A program made the translations under genes and the position numbers. Positions 1 to 11,996 of a stretch of 64,000 nt of DNA are shown one piece after another. Location: the NCBI RefSeq assembly GCF_007655135.1, contig NC_045134.1, forward strand, positions 17,570,568-17,634,567, in the 5' to 3' direction. The notes under the pieces were generated by a model that searched no databases, was not told where the DNA came from, and saw only the letters and a list, made by a program, of their open reading frames with translations. This stretch comes from Punica granatum. Lineage: Eukaryota; Streptophyta; Magnoliopsida; Myrtales; Lythraceae. Each line of letters begins with the position of its first letter. The first letter of the stretch is position 1.

Positions 1-337
1 GGAAGGCTTCAGGGGTGAAAGGCGAGAGGGTTTTGGGGAAGTAATTTTCAGTCCCTGTCGCTTTCATTATATAAAAGCATATCAAAAAATCAAATAAAAT
101 TTGGCACCCCAATTAAATTCCAATTAGTCATGTAATGCGAGCGTATGTCTCATTTTACTTTAAAGATAAATAATAAATTTATTCTGTAAATTATATTTCA
201 TCTTTTTAATCTGATTCTTTTTATTGGCTAAAATTGATATCTTACATGGATAGAAGCTGTGTTCTATAATAACTTTGTGTAAATATTTTGAGTTAAAATG
301 CATAAATTTTTAATATTTAGTCGAACTCTATATTATA

Positions 338-366
338 CTAGTAAATTTACACGTGCGTTGCACGTG
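338..366 (-). repeat. Helitron-like 3' terminus (minus strand)
   Basis: On the minus strand a short perfect hairpin (CACGTGC, 3-base loop, GCACGTG at 350-366) is followed about 9 bases later by CTAG and then T. This is the classical Helitron 3' signature of a hairpin followed by CTRR, with insertion next to a T. It recurs at the same place in every unit (about 6337, 12334, 18333). The matching 5' TC end was not found. Confidence 0.5.
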
Positions 367-961
367 AAACCTTTTTCGATAAGGTTAAAAAACATAATAC
401 TCGAACAATAGAATATATAAGAAAACATTATTAGAAAAAGAAAAAAAATATATTAATAGTACTTCCTTTTGAATGGATTGGTGACCATTTCTAATTAGAA
501 ATATGTTCTTAATTTAATTTTTAAATAAATAAAATAAAATAAATAGTTAGTAATATCTATGAGGGTTAAAAAAAATTTTAAAAAAAAACATCTCATCATA
601 TTTCTTGATTTCTTTAATTTTTATAACATGAGAAGATTTTATTATATGTATAGATATTATTTAATAATCTCGAATTTTTTTAAAAAAATTATTTTTAAAA
701 TTTGATTTCTTGATTTCTTTAATATTTATAATTTATATGACATAATGCACTTGAAATAAATGAGAAATTTTATTAAATGTATAGATATTATTTAATAATC
801 TTGAATTTCGTAAAATTAAAATTAATAGATCCCATCACATAAATATTAACATCAAAACAAGTATATATTAGCATATATTTTGTAAAAGGAATTTTCTAGG
901 TTTTTATTTATTTATTTATATTTTAGAAATTAGTTTTAATATTTTTCATATTTTCGAAACT

Positions 962-2184
962 ATTTTCAAAAATTAAGTTGCCTTTATTTATATAATTTAT
1001 GCTTAAGACAAAGTATGATACCGTTTGGTTATGTGTACTTTTCTTTCTAAATCTATTTAAAATTTATAGTTTTTCCCACAAATCCACATAATTCATAATT
1101 ATTATTGATTTTTATTATTATTTTATCTTCACAAGTTCAAATCTTTTTCATAAATTTTTTGTTTATCAATCAGTGCATTGCACGGGCATAAAAACCTAGC
1201 AAACATATACAGTAATATGAAAAGTTACATGCAAGTTGTACATCATAATGACTCTTTCTTCGAGCAGATACTTACAGGTTAAATGAAAACGTATATATGT
1301 TAGTCTCCGAAGGAAAACTGCATCTAATTTAATTGATGAGATTTAATACTAAAATTTCAGCACTATCGAAAGAAAAATTAAAATTACAACATGGATATTT
1401 CAAAATCACCCAAGGCTATAGATCCAATCCTTATTGGTCATGCATGGAGCCGGTCCTAAATATTGTTTAAATTCAATCTTTTTGTGAAATCATTTAATCA
1501 ATATTGTCATGACTAAGTACAAGAATTTCAATTTATACGGACGAAGAATGTTCCGTCCCAACTCAGGCAAAATTGGTATGGCCAGAAGCATTATGAATAT
1601 ATAAACAAAAAGAAACATCTAGGATGGAGAATTGACACGGTCCGCCTCAATTTTCATGTTACATATATAGTCATTATGTCCGTAAATATGAACTTTATTA
1701 TGGACAGAATTATCGCGAAAATTTCATAAGTTTATTTTAGGCAATTATTTATCTAGAAAAAAAAATATAGGGAACGGATTGCGGGGTGGCAATTTTTGTC
1801 GTTAGTACCTGGGATGGGAACTTCCGTCCAAAATCTGTCTATCAGATATGAGATAGATTTTGGGATAAAAATTTCGATCTCAAACATTTAGGACAAAATT
1901 CTATTCCATAATCTTTCTCGGCGCATTGACCGAATTAGGAAGAAATTTTATATTCCAATCCCATTCATTATTTAAATAGAATAATAGTGATATAACATGG
2001 AATGGTATTCCGTCTCTAATTTAAAAAATAGGGATGGAATATTCCATTACTAAATTTATCTTTATACGGAAGGATTTAGGAGTGAAAGGTGAGATGGCTT
2101 TAGGGATGGAATTTTCAATGTCAGTTGCTTTAATTATTTAAAAGTACATAAAAAATAAAATAAAATTTGGAGCCCCAATTAAAT
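962..2184. repeat. Internal duplicate X of the 6-kb unit
   Basis: This 1.2-kb segment is a diverged copy of 4848-6118. Both begin in a Helitron-like tail, pass through a hairpin plus CTAG (1171-1199 and about 5110-5137), then share about 1 kb ending at a common run near CCCCAATTAAATT. Copy X lacks about 50 bp after 1085 that X' and the fourth unit retain. Corresponding segments occur in units 2 and 3 and, truncated, in unit 4. No coding potential was recognised. Confidence 0.8.
1171..1199 (+). repeat. Helitron-like 3' terminus (plus strand)
   Basis: GTGCATTGCAC forms a short hairpin and is followed 13 bases later by CTAG. The same architecture with CTAA ends the Helitron at 38066, and the flanking sequence is homologous. 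This supports reading it as a real Helitron end rather than a chance palindrome. It recurs in units 2 to 4. Confidence 0.6.
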
Positions 2185-2778
2185 TTGTTCTGCGTTAGCT
2201 TGTATCTCGGTGACGGCACTAGTACGGAGTTGACAGAATTTACTTGATTGAAAAATTTGGAATTTTTCCGTTCAATTGCAACAAAAAAATAGTTATTGTA
2301 CAAATCGTGCAAGTCGATAAAAAGGTTTTGCACCAGTGGAGGGATTTACCCTAACTTTGTCGAGGATAACGTTGTTTTTTATGGATTTATTAAGCAAAAG
2401 AATTAAAAACAAATGATATATTATTGTATTCCTTCATATTGCATGGCAAACAGATAGTTTGTGCAAACAGTGATCGAATTTCGAAACATATACGTAAAAT
2501 AACTGATATATACTTGACAGAAGCGAGGACCGAATAAAATTCGGTTTTAAATACAAATTTTTTTGCTTGAAGTGCGTTGTTTGTTACTCTCATAAGTTTT
2601 AATAGCCCACTCAGACAAGCATTTTTATTTTCAATTCGGTCAAAAAACAAGAAGATTCTAGCTAGGACAAAGTAGTTGAAATCGATCGACATAAGCAGAA
2701 AAAAATATTTTATTATGGCTGTAAGCAATATAAGTGTAAACCGTGGCACACAACAATTGCCACCGGGACCTAATTAGG

Positions 2779-3232
2779 CTAGAAGCAATAACAGCCACTT
2801 CCAGTTCCACCCGAAATGGTTAAGCATTTTCCATTAAGATTGAACATATAATAACAGTGTTTAGCACAATCATTAAACTTCGAGCACGGTCCTGCATACT
2901 GGAGGGGAACCTGCCCATCCTTGATCTCCATTGCAGCTGTCACTAAGATGAATTTGAAAACAAAAGTTAGATATATCTAAATAAAAACATACTAGGCTTC
3001 ATGCTTTTTAAGAAACATCAAACGACAGACGTCCATAATTTGCATATTGTAGCCACAAGTTTGGAGTTATATTGAAACGATGACATTGGTTTAGCATACA
3101 CGTGCGAATTTTTCTATGATATTGACGCTAACAGAAACTAGATCTAGAGATGATAATTAATTAATTACCTGCACTGAAAAGCCAAAAGGCACACAAAAGT
3201 CCAACGAAGACGCCCTTCTTCCATGAAGCCAT
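2779..3232 (-). CDS. Defensin-like secreted cysteine-rich peptide, copy 1
   Basis: This is a two-exon gene on the minus strand: exon 1 at 3169-3232 and exon 2 at 2779-2936, joined across a 232-bp GT-AG intron. The product is 73 residues. Residues 1 to about 22 form a signal peptide with the hydrophobic core VFVGLLCAFWLFSA. The mature part has six cysteines at 39, 45, 49, 59, 70 and 72, spaced C-x5-C-x3-C-x9-C-x10-C-x-C. The CxxxC plus CxC pair is the cysteine-stabilised alpha-beta signature of plant defensin-like (DEFL) peptides. The intron splitting signal peptide from mature peptide is also typical of that family. A TATA box lies about 72 bp upstream of the ATG. Such peptides act extracellularly, in defence or in cell signalling such as reproduction. 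The sequence does not say which, and I do not recognise a named orthologue. Confidence 0.85.
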
Positions 3233-3303
3233 TGTTCTGCCTTTGCTCTGTCTCTCAATGCTCCACGAAGATGTGACACTAAAAATCTAATGCAAAGGTT
3301 GAC

Positions 3304-3313
3304 ATTTATATAG
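3304..3313 (-). promoter_or_regulatory. TATA box of the defensin-like gene
   Basis: CTATATAAAT on the minus strand lies about 72 bp upstream of the start codon at 3232. This is a normal distance allowing for a short leader. Identical copies lie at 9301-9310 and 15300-15309, so all three genes keep the same core promoter. Confidence 0.55.
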
Positions 3314-4847
3314 GGATATTTCGACCGTTGCGCTAAGGCAAAGGATATGGACTCATATATAGTTCCCATAAATATGAAATTCTTACCAATAGATGTATTT
3401 ACAAATTTGAAAATGAAATATATGGCTGTGTTTAAATGGAAAACGTTTGCCAAATAATGTTGCAATTTTTATATATTACAAAGAAATTACTAGTTCGAAT
3501 CACTTAATTATGAAAACTACTATTATTTATAATTATATAAGTATTAATTAAATAACTATACTCATTATTGTAATTAATAATAGCAAATTTGAAAATGAAG
3601 AGACCCCTAATTCAAGTCATTTATTTACGATTGTTACTATTATTTATAATTCTACGAATCAAAATTAAATAATAACACATGTGACTACAGTCAGTACGCA
3701 TTTATGAAAATGAATAAGTATTCAAAACAGTATTAACAAGAATTCAAATCATGTATTTTCATTTCAATAGCAAATATACATTCATAATTTTAGAAATATT
3801 ACGAATATTTGTAATTATAAAAATTTAAACAGTTTGAATAAATTCTTAAAATTACAACTATTTTTGTTATTTCAATAGTTACTAAAAATTCATAATTTTT
3901 TGAAAGATTAAGAATATTTATAATTATATAAATATAAAATTATTGAATAATTTTTTAAATTACATCTAAACTTATGAGAGTTTTATTTAGTAATCTATCG
4001 CGGAAGTAATTGAGTCATTTAGCTAAAATTATTCAAATTCATGAAGCTTAATATATGAGATTTGAACACAAGTAGCACAATCAATAGTGAAGTTACCTGC
4101 ATATATATACATACATCTATATATGAATATTAGATTAGATTTCTTCTTAATATATAGAGGTAGAACGGTGATATCAAATAAATAAAGTATAATCTAATGC
4201 CATGCATATATGTCTTGTGGTCAATATATCTTTGTGGAAAGATATATGCATATATGAGGAGGGAAATAAATTACAAGTAACAAATTTATTACTTTAATTA
4301 CTATTACTTTAATAGTAAACAAAGATATTAATTTCCACCTCTTGACACTTATAAATTGATTATGAATGATAAACTCCACTAATTGTTTGCATTACATGGC
4401 CTCATAATATTATTTTACCATCAATATCAGTTCGATTTAAATTTTACCACTGACGCCATCATTTGATAAAAAGAATCATGAATTTAATTAAAATTTAGGG
4501 AAATAGTAATATTATGTGTGTTAAAATTGGAATTATTTTTATTGCATAGATATCTCAATTAAGTTGCTTTTGGTGCTCATATGCGCGTGGTGAGCATCTT
4601 TTGCCAATATCAGTGCAAACTTGGTTCGGGCAGTCCAATCTATAGGGAAAAATATTTACATGGCACGGTAACCTACTTCTTATAATTAATTTGTTAATTC
4701 TAATTTAAATTCGCTTTTTTAAGTATGATTCAATTGTTTCTACCGAAAAATGAACGACTCAACTGATAAATTTCCATCAGAGCCGACATAGAATATAATG
4801 TATTATCAAGTTCACCTGAATTAAGATTCCATGCAATAGCGTAAATC

Positions 4848-6118
4848 GTTCTTCAAAAATTGAGTTACTTATATAAATATATAACTTATGCCTTGGAGAA
4901 AGTATAATACAGTTTGGTTATGTGTAATTTTTTTCTAAATATATTTAAAATTTATAGTTTTTCTCACATGCCCACTAAATGTATTGATAGGATAACTTAT
5001 TCACAAATGATATTAATAAATATATCATAATCCATAATTATTATTGATGTTGCTTATTATTTTATATTCACAAGTTAAAATGTTTTTCACAAATTTTTTG
5101 TTTATAAATCAGCGGATTGCATCAGCCTAAAAACCTAGTAAACATATATGGTAATAACAAAATTTATACGCGAGTTGTACATCATAATGACTCTTTTATC
5201 CAGCAGATGCTTACTGCCCCATTGAAAGAATATATATTGGAAATGCTAGTACTATATCTAATTTAATTGTTGAGATTTAATACTAAAATTTCATCACTAC
5301 CGAAAGAAAAATTAAAATTACAACATGGATATTTTTAAAACACCATGGCTACAGGTCTAATCCTTATTGGTCATGCATGAAGCCGGTCCTAAATATAGTT
5401 CAAATTTAATTTTTTTGGCGAAATTTTTAAATCAATATTTTCATGACTTAGTACGAGGGTTTCAATTTATGCAGACGAAGAATTTTCCCTCCCAACTGTG
5501 GCAAAATAGTGATTGTCAGAAGCATTAGGAAAATATAAATAAATAGAAACATCTAGGATGGAGAATAGAAATGGTCTGCCTCAATTTTCACGTTACAGAT
5601 ATAGTTATTCCGTCCATAAATTCCAACTCTATTATGGACGGAATTATCGCGGAAACTCCATAAGTATATTTTAGGCAATTATTTATCTAGAAAGAGATAT
5701 AGGGAACGGATCGCGGGGTGGCGGTTTCTATCGTTAGCAGTTGGGATGGGAATTTCCATCCGAAATTTGTCTATCAAATTTGAGACATATTTTGGGACGA
5801 AAATTTCCGTCTCAAGCATTTAGGACAAAATTATGTTCCAAAATCTTTCTCAGCGTATTGACCGAATTAGGAAGAAATTTTATAGCCCTATCCCTTTCAT
5901 TATTTAAATAAAATGATAGGGATATAACATGGAATGGTATTCCGTCTCTAATTTTAAAAATAGGGACGAAATATTCTATTACTAAATTTATCTTTATACG
6001 GAAGGCTTCAGGGGTGAAAGGCGAGAGGGTTTTGGGGAAGTAATTTTCAGTCCCTGTCGCTTTCATTATATAAAAGCATATCAAAAAATCAAATAAAATT
6101 TGGCACCCCAATTAAATT
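4848..6118. repeat. Internal duplicate X' of the 6-kb unit
   Basis: This is the partner of X (962-2184). It holds a degraded Helitron-like end near 5110-5137 and runs of short GGGACG/CGTCCC-type palindromic motifs. One is a perfect 12-bp inverted repeat (TTCCGTCCATAA at 5608-5619 against 5632-5643, 12-base loop). Motifs of this kind are seen in subterminal regions of DNA transposons, so the segment is probably transposon-derived. No transposase reading frame was seen. Confidence 0.75.
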
Positions 6119-9100
6119 CCAATTAGTCATGTAATGCGAGCGTATGTCTCATTTTACTTTAAAGATAAATAATAAATTTATTCTGTAAATTATATTTCAT
6201 CTTTTTAATCTGATTCTTTTTATTGGCTAAAATTGATATCTTACATGGATAGAAGCTGTGTTCTATAATAACTTTGTGTAAATATTTTGAGTTAAAATGC
6301 ATAAATTTTTAATATTTAGTCGAACTCTATATTATACTAGTAAATTTACACGTGCGTTGCACGTGAAACCTTTTTCGATAAGGTTAAAAAACATAATACT
6401 CGAACAATAGAATATATAAGAAAACATTATTAGAAAAAGAAAAAAAATATATTAATAGTACTTCCTTTTGAATGGATTGGTGACCATTTCTAATTAGAAA
6501 TATGTTCTTAATTTAATTTTTAAATAAATAAAATAAAATAAATAGTTAGTAATATCTATGAGGGTTAAAAAAAATTTTAAAAAAAAACATCTCATCATAT
6601 TTCTTGATTTCTTTAATTTTTATAACATGAGAAGATTTTATTATATGTATAGATATTATTTAATAATCTCGAATTTTTTTAAAAAAATTATTTTTAAAAT
6701 TTGATTTCTTGATTTCTTTAATATTTATAATTTATATGACATAATGCACTTGAAATAAATGAGAAATTTTATTAAATGTATAGATATTATTTAATAATCT
6801 TGAATTTCGTAAAATTAAAATTAATAGATCCCATCACATAAATATTAACATCAAAACAAGTATATATTAGCATATATTTTGTAAAAGGAATTTTCTAGGT
6901 TTTTATTTATTTATTTATATTTTAGAAATTAGTTTTAATATTTTTCATATTTTCGAAACTATTTTCAAAAATTAAGTTGCCTTTATTTATATAATTTATG
7001 CTTAAGACAAAGTATGATACCGTTTGGTTATGTGTACTTTTCTTTCTAAATCTATTTAAAATTTATAGTTTTTCCCACAAATCCACATAATTCATAATTA
7101 TTATTGATTTTTATTATTATTTTATCTTCACAAGTTCAAATCTTTTTCATAAATTTTTTGTTTATCAATCAGTGCATTGCACGGGCATAAAAACCTAGCA
7201 AACATATACAGTAATATGAAAAGTTACATGCAAGTTGTACATCATAATGACTCTTTCTTCGAGCAGATACTTACAGGTTAAATGAAAACGTATATATGTT
7301 AGTCTCCGAAGGAAAACTGCATCTAATTTAATTGATGAGATTTAATACTAAAATTTCAGCACTATCGAAAGAAAAATTAAAATTACAACATGGATATTTC
7401 AAAATCACCCAAGGCTATAGATCCAATCCTTATTGGTCATGCATGGAGCCGGTCCTAAATATTGTTTAAATTCAATCTTTTTGTGAAATCATTTAATCAA
7501 TATTGTCATGACTAAGTACAAGAATTTCAATTTATACGGACGAAGAATGTTCCGTCCCAACTCAGGCAAAATTGGTATGGCCAGAAGCATTATGAATATA
7601 TAAACAAAAAGAAACATCTAGGATGGAGAATTGACACGGTCCGCCTCAATTTTCATGTTACATATATAGTCATTATGTCCGTAAATATGAACTTTATTAT
7701 GGACAGAATTATCGCGAAAATTTCATAAGTTTATTTTAGGCAATTATTTATCTAGAAAAAAAAATATAGGGAACGGATTGCGGGGTGGCAATTTTTGTCG
7801 TTAGTACCTGGGATGGGAACTTCCGTCCAAAATCTGTCTATCAGATATGAGATAGATTTTGGGATAAAAATTTCGATCTCAAACATTTAGGACAAAATTC
7901 TATTCCATAATCTTTCTCGGCGCATTGACCGAATTAGGAAGAAATTTTATATTCCAATCCCATTCATTATTTAAATAGAATAATAGTGATATAACATGGA
8001 ATGGTATTCCGTCTCTAATTTAAAAAATAGGGATGGAATATTCCATTACTAAATTTATCTTTATACGGAAGGATTTAGGAGTGAAAGGTGAGATGGCTTT
8101 AGGGATGGAATTTTCAATGTCAGTTGCTTTAATTATTTAAAAGTACATAAAAAATAAAATAAAATTTGGAGCCCCAATTAAATTTGTTCTGCGTTAGCTT
8201 GTATCTCGGTGACGGCACTAGTACGGAGTTGACAGAATTTACTTGATTGAAAAATTTGGAATTTTTCCGTTCAATTGCAACAAAAAAATAGTTATTGTAC
8301 AAATCGTGCAAGTCGATAAAAAGGTTTTGCACCAGTGGAGGGATTTACCCTAACTTTGTCGAGGATAACGTTGTTTTTTATGGATTTATTAAGCAAAAGA
8401 ATTAAAAACAAATGATATATTATTGTATTCCTTCATATTGCATGGCAAACAGATAGTTTGTGCAAACAGTGATCGAATTTCGAAACATATACGTAAAATA
8501 ACTGATATATACTTGACAGAAGCGAGGACCGAATAAAATTCGGTTTTAAATACAAATTTTTTTGCTTGAAGTGCGTTGTTTGTTACTCTCATAAGTTTTA
8601 ATAGCCCACTCAGACAAGCATTTTTATTTTCAATTCGGTCAAAAACAAGAAGATTCTAGCTAGGACAAAGTAGTTGAAATCGATCGACATAAGCAGAAAA
8701 AAATATTTTATTATGGCTGTAAGCAATATAAGTGTAAACCGTGGCACACAACAATTGCCACCGGGACCTAATTAGGCTAGAAGCAATAACAGCCACTTCC
8801 AGTTCCACCCGAAATGGTTAAGCATTTTCCATTAAGATTGAACATATAATAACAGTGTTTAGCACAATCATTAAACTTCGAGCACGGTCCTGCATACTGG
8901 AGGGGAACCTGCCCATCCTTGATCTCCATTGCAGCTGTCACTAAGATGAATTTGAAAACAAAAGTTAGATATATCTAAATAAAAACATACTAGGCTTCAT
9001 GCTTTTTAAGAAACATCAAACGACAGACGTCCATAATTTGCATATTGTAGCCACAAGTTTGGAGTTATATTGAAACGATGACATTGGTTTAGCATACACG

Positions 9101-11996
9101 TGCGAATTTTTCTATGATATTGACGCTAACAGAAACTAGATCTAGAGATGATAATTAATTAATTACCTGCACTGAAAAGCCAAAAGCACACAAAAGTCCA
9201 ACGAAGACGCCCTTCTTCCATGAAGCCATTGTTCTGCCTTTGCTCTGTCTCTCAATGCTCCACGAAGATGTGACACTAAAAATCTAATGCAAAGGTTGAC
9301 ATTTATATAGGGATATTTCGACCGTTGCGCTAAGGCAAAGGATATGGACTCATATATAGTTCCCATAAATATGAAATTCTTACCAATAGATGTATTTACA
9401 AATTTGAAAATGAAATATATGGCTGTGTTTAAATGGAAAACGTTTGCCAAATAATGTTGCAATTTTTATATATTACAAAGAAATTACTAGTTCGAATCAC
9501 TTAATTATGAAAACTACTATTATTTATAATTATATAAGTATTAATTAAATAACTATACTCATTATTGTAATTAATAATAGCAAATTTGAAAATGAAGAGA
9601 CCCCTAATTCAAGTCATTTATTTACGATTGTTACTATTATTTATAATTCTACGAATCAAAATTAAATAATAACACATGTGACTACAGTCAGTACGCATTT
9701 ATGAAAATGAATAAGTATTCAAAACAGTATTAACAAGAATTCAAATCATGTATTTTCATTTCAATAGCAAATATACATTCATAATTTTAGAAATATTACG
9801 AATATTTGTAATTATAAAAATTTAAACAGTTTGAATAAATTCTTAAAATTACAACTATTTTTGTTATTTCAATAGTTACTAAAAATTCATAATTTTTTGA
9901 AAGATTAAGAATATTTATAATTATATAAATATAAAATTATTGAATAATTTTTTAAATTACATCTAAACTTATGAGAGTTTTATTTAGTAATCTATCGCGG
10001 AAGTAATTGAGTCATTTAGCTAAAATTATTCAAATTCATGAAGCTTAATATATGAGATTTGAACACAAGTAGCACAATCAATAGTGAAGTTACCTGCATA
10101 TATATACATACATCTATATATGAATATTAGATTAGATTTCTTCTTAATATATAGAGGTAGAACGGTGATATCAAATAAATAAAGTATAATCTAATGCCAT
10201 GCATATATGTCTTGTGGTCAATATATCTTTGTGGAAAGATATATGCATATATGAGGAGGGAAATAAATTACAAGTAACAAATTTATTACTTTAATTACTA
10301 TTACTTTAATAGTAAACAAAGATATTAATTTCCACCTCTTGACACTTATAAATTGATTATGAATGATAAACTCCACTAATTGTTTGCATTACATGGCCTC
10401 ATAATATTATTTTACCATCAATATCAGTTCGATTTAAATTTTACCACTGACGCCATCATTTGATAAAAAGAATCATGAATTTAATTAAAATTTAGGGAAA
10501 TAGTAATATTATGTGTGTTAAAATTGGAATTATTTTTATTGCATAGATATCTCAATTAAGTTGCTTTTGGTGCTCATATGCGCGTGGTGAGCATCTTTTG
10601 CCAATATCAGTGCAAACTTGGTTCGGGCAGTCCAATCTATAGGGAAAAATATTTACATGGCACGGTAACCTACTTCTTATAATTAATTTGTTAATTCTAA
10701 TTTAAATTCGCTTTTTTAAGTATGATTCAATTGTTTCTACCGAAAAATGAACGACTCAACTGATAAATTTCCATCAGAGCCGACATAGAATATAATGTAT
10801 TATCAAGTTCACCTGAATTAAGATTCCATGCAATAGCGTAAATCGTTCTTCAAAAATTGAGTTACTTATATAAATATATAACTTATGCCTTGGAGAAAGT
10901 ATAATACAGTTTGGTTATGTGTAATTTTTTTCTAAATATATTTAAAATTTATAGTTTTTCTCACATGCCCACTAAATGTATTGATAGGATAACTTATTCA
11001 CAAATGATATTAATAAATATATCATAATCCATAATTATTATTGATGTTGCTTATTATTTTATATTCACAAGTTAAAATGTTTTTCACAAATTTTTTGTTT
11101 ATAAATCAGCGGATTGCATCAGCCTAAAAACCTAGTAAACATATATGGTAATAACAAAATTTATACGCGAGTTGTACATCATAATGACTCTTTTATCCAG
11201 CAGATGCTTACTGCCCCATTGAAAGAATATATATTGGAAATGCTAGTACTATATCTAATTTAATTGTTGAGATTTAATACTAAAATTTCATCACTACCGA
11301 AAGAAAAATTAAAATTACAACATGGATATTTTTAAAACACCATGGCTACAGGTCTAATCCTTATTGGTCATGCATGAAGCCGGTCCTAAATATAGTTCAA
11401 ATTTAATTTTTTTGGCGAAATTTTTAAATCAATATTTTCATGACTTAGTACGAGGGTTTCAATTTATGCAGACGAAGAATTTTCCCTCCCAACTGTGGCA
11501 AAATAGTGATTGTCAGAAGCATTAGGAAAATATAAATAAATAGAAACATCTAGGATGGAGAATAGAAATGGTCTGCCTCAATTTTCACGTTACAGATATA
11601 GTTATTCCGTCCATAAATTCCAACTCTATTATGGACGGAATTATCGCGGAAACTCCATAAGTATATTTTAGGCAATTATTTATCTAGAAAGAGATATAGG
11701 GAACGGATCGCGGGGTGGCGGTTTCTATCGTTAGCAGTTGGGATGGGAATTTCCATCCGAAATTTGTCTATCAAATTTGAGACATATTTTGGGACGAAAA
11801 TTTCCGTCTCAAGCATTTAGGACAAAATTATGTTCCAAAATCTTTCTCAGCGTATTGACCGAATTAGGAAGAAATTTTATAGCCCTATCCCTTTCATTAT
11901 TTAAATAAAATGATAGGGATATAACATGGAATGGTATTCCGTCTCTAATTTTAAAAATAGGGACGAAATATTCTATTACTAAATTTATCTTTATAC
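6000..11996. repeat. 6-kb tandem unit, copy 2
   Basis: This is a near-perfect repeat of 1-5999. It lacks one A near 8641 and one G at about 9186, which accounts for its length of 5997. The second deletion falls in exon 1 of its defensin-like gene. Confidence 0.97.
8777..9229 (-). pseudogene. Defensin-like peptide gene, copy 2, frameshifted
   Basis: Exon 2 (8777-8934) is identical to that of copy 1, and the start codon, splice sites and TATA box are kept. Exon 1 (9167-9229) is 63 bp instead of 64, because one G is missing in the GGC that codes for part of the signal-peptide core. After splicing, the frame shifts before the mature peptide. The six-cysteine region is read out of frame and ends early at a TAA. 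The gene therefore cannot make the defensin-like peptide unless the deletion is a sequencing error. Everything else matches copies 1 and 3, so the lesion is recent. Confidence 0.8.

Larger units (their letters stand above)
1..5999. repeat. 6-kb tandem unit, copy 1
   Basis: The sequence starting at base 1 recurs at 6000, 11997 and 17996, giving a period of 5999, 5997 and 5999 bp. Copies 1 to 3 differ by only a handful of substitutions and one-base indels over 6 kb. Each unit contains a defensin-like gene (2779-3232 here), an internal diverged duplication (962-2184 against 4848-6118) and three Helitron-like 3' ends. The array runs off the left edge, so the total copy number is unknown. The unit is very AT-rich apart from the gene. 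Confidence 0.97.

Noticed and set aside
2130..3465. Open frames of 67-119 codons on the minus strand in each 6-kb unit, including one of about 100 codons over exon 1 of the peptide gene
   Set aside because: They are AT-rich frames without domains. The one over exon 1 overlaps the real start region in another frame and runs through promoter and intron. The supported gene is the spliced two-exon frame.
5812..6111. A 99-codon minus-strand frame repeated in every unit
   Set aside because: It lies in the transposon-like X' block, is broken in the homologous X block and has no signal peptide or domain. Repetition here only reflects the tandem array.
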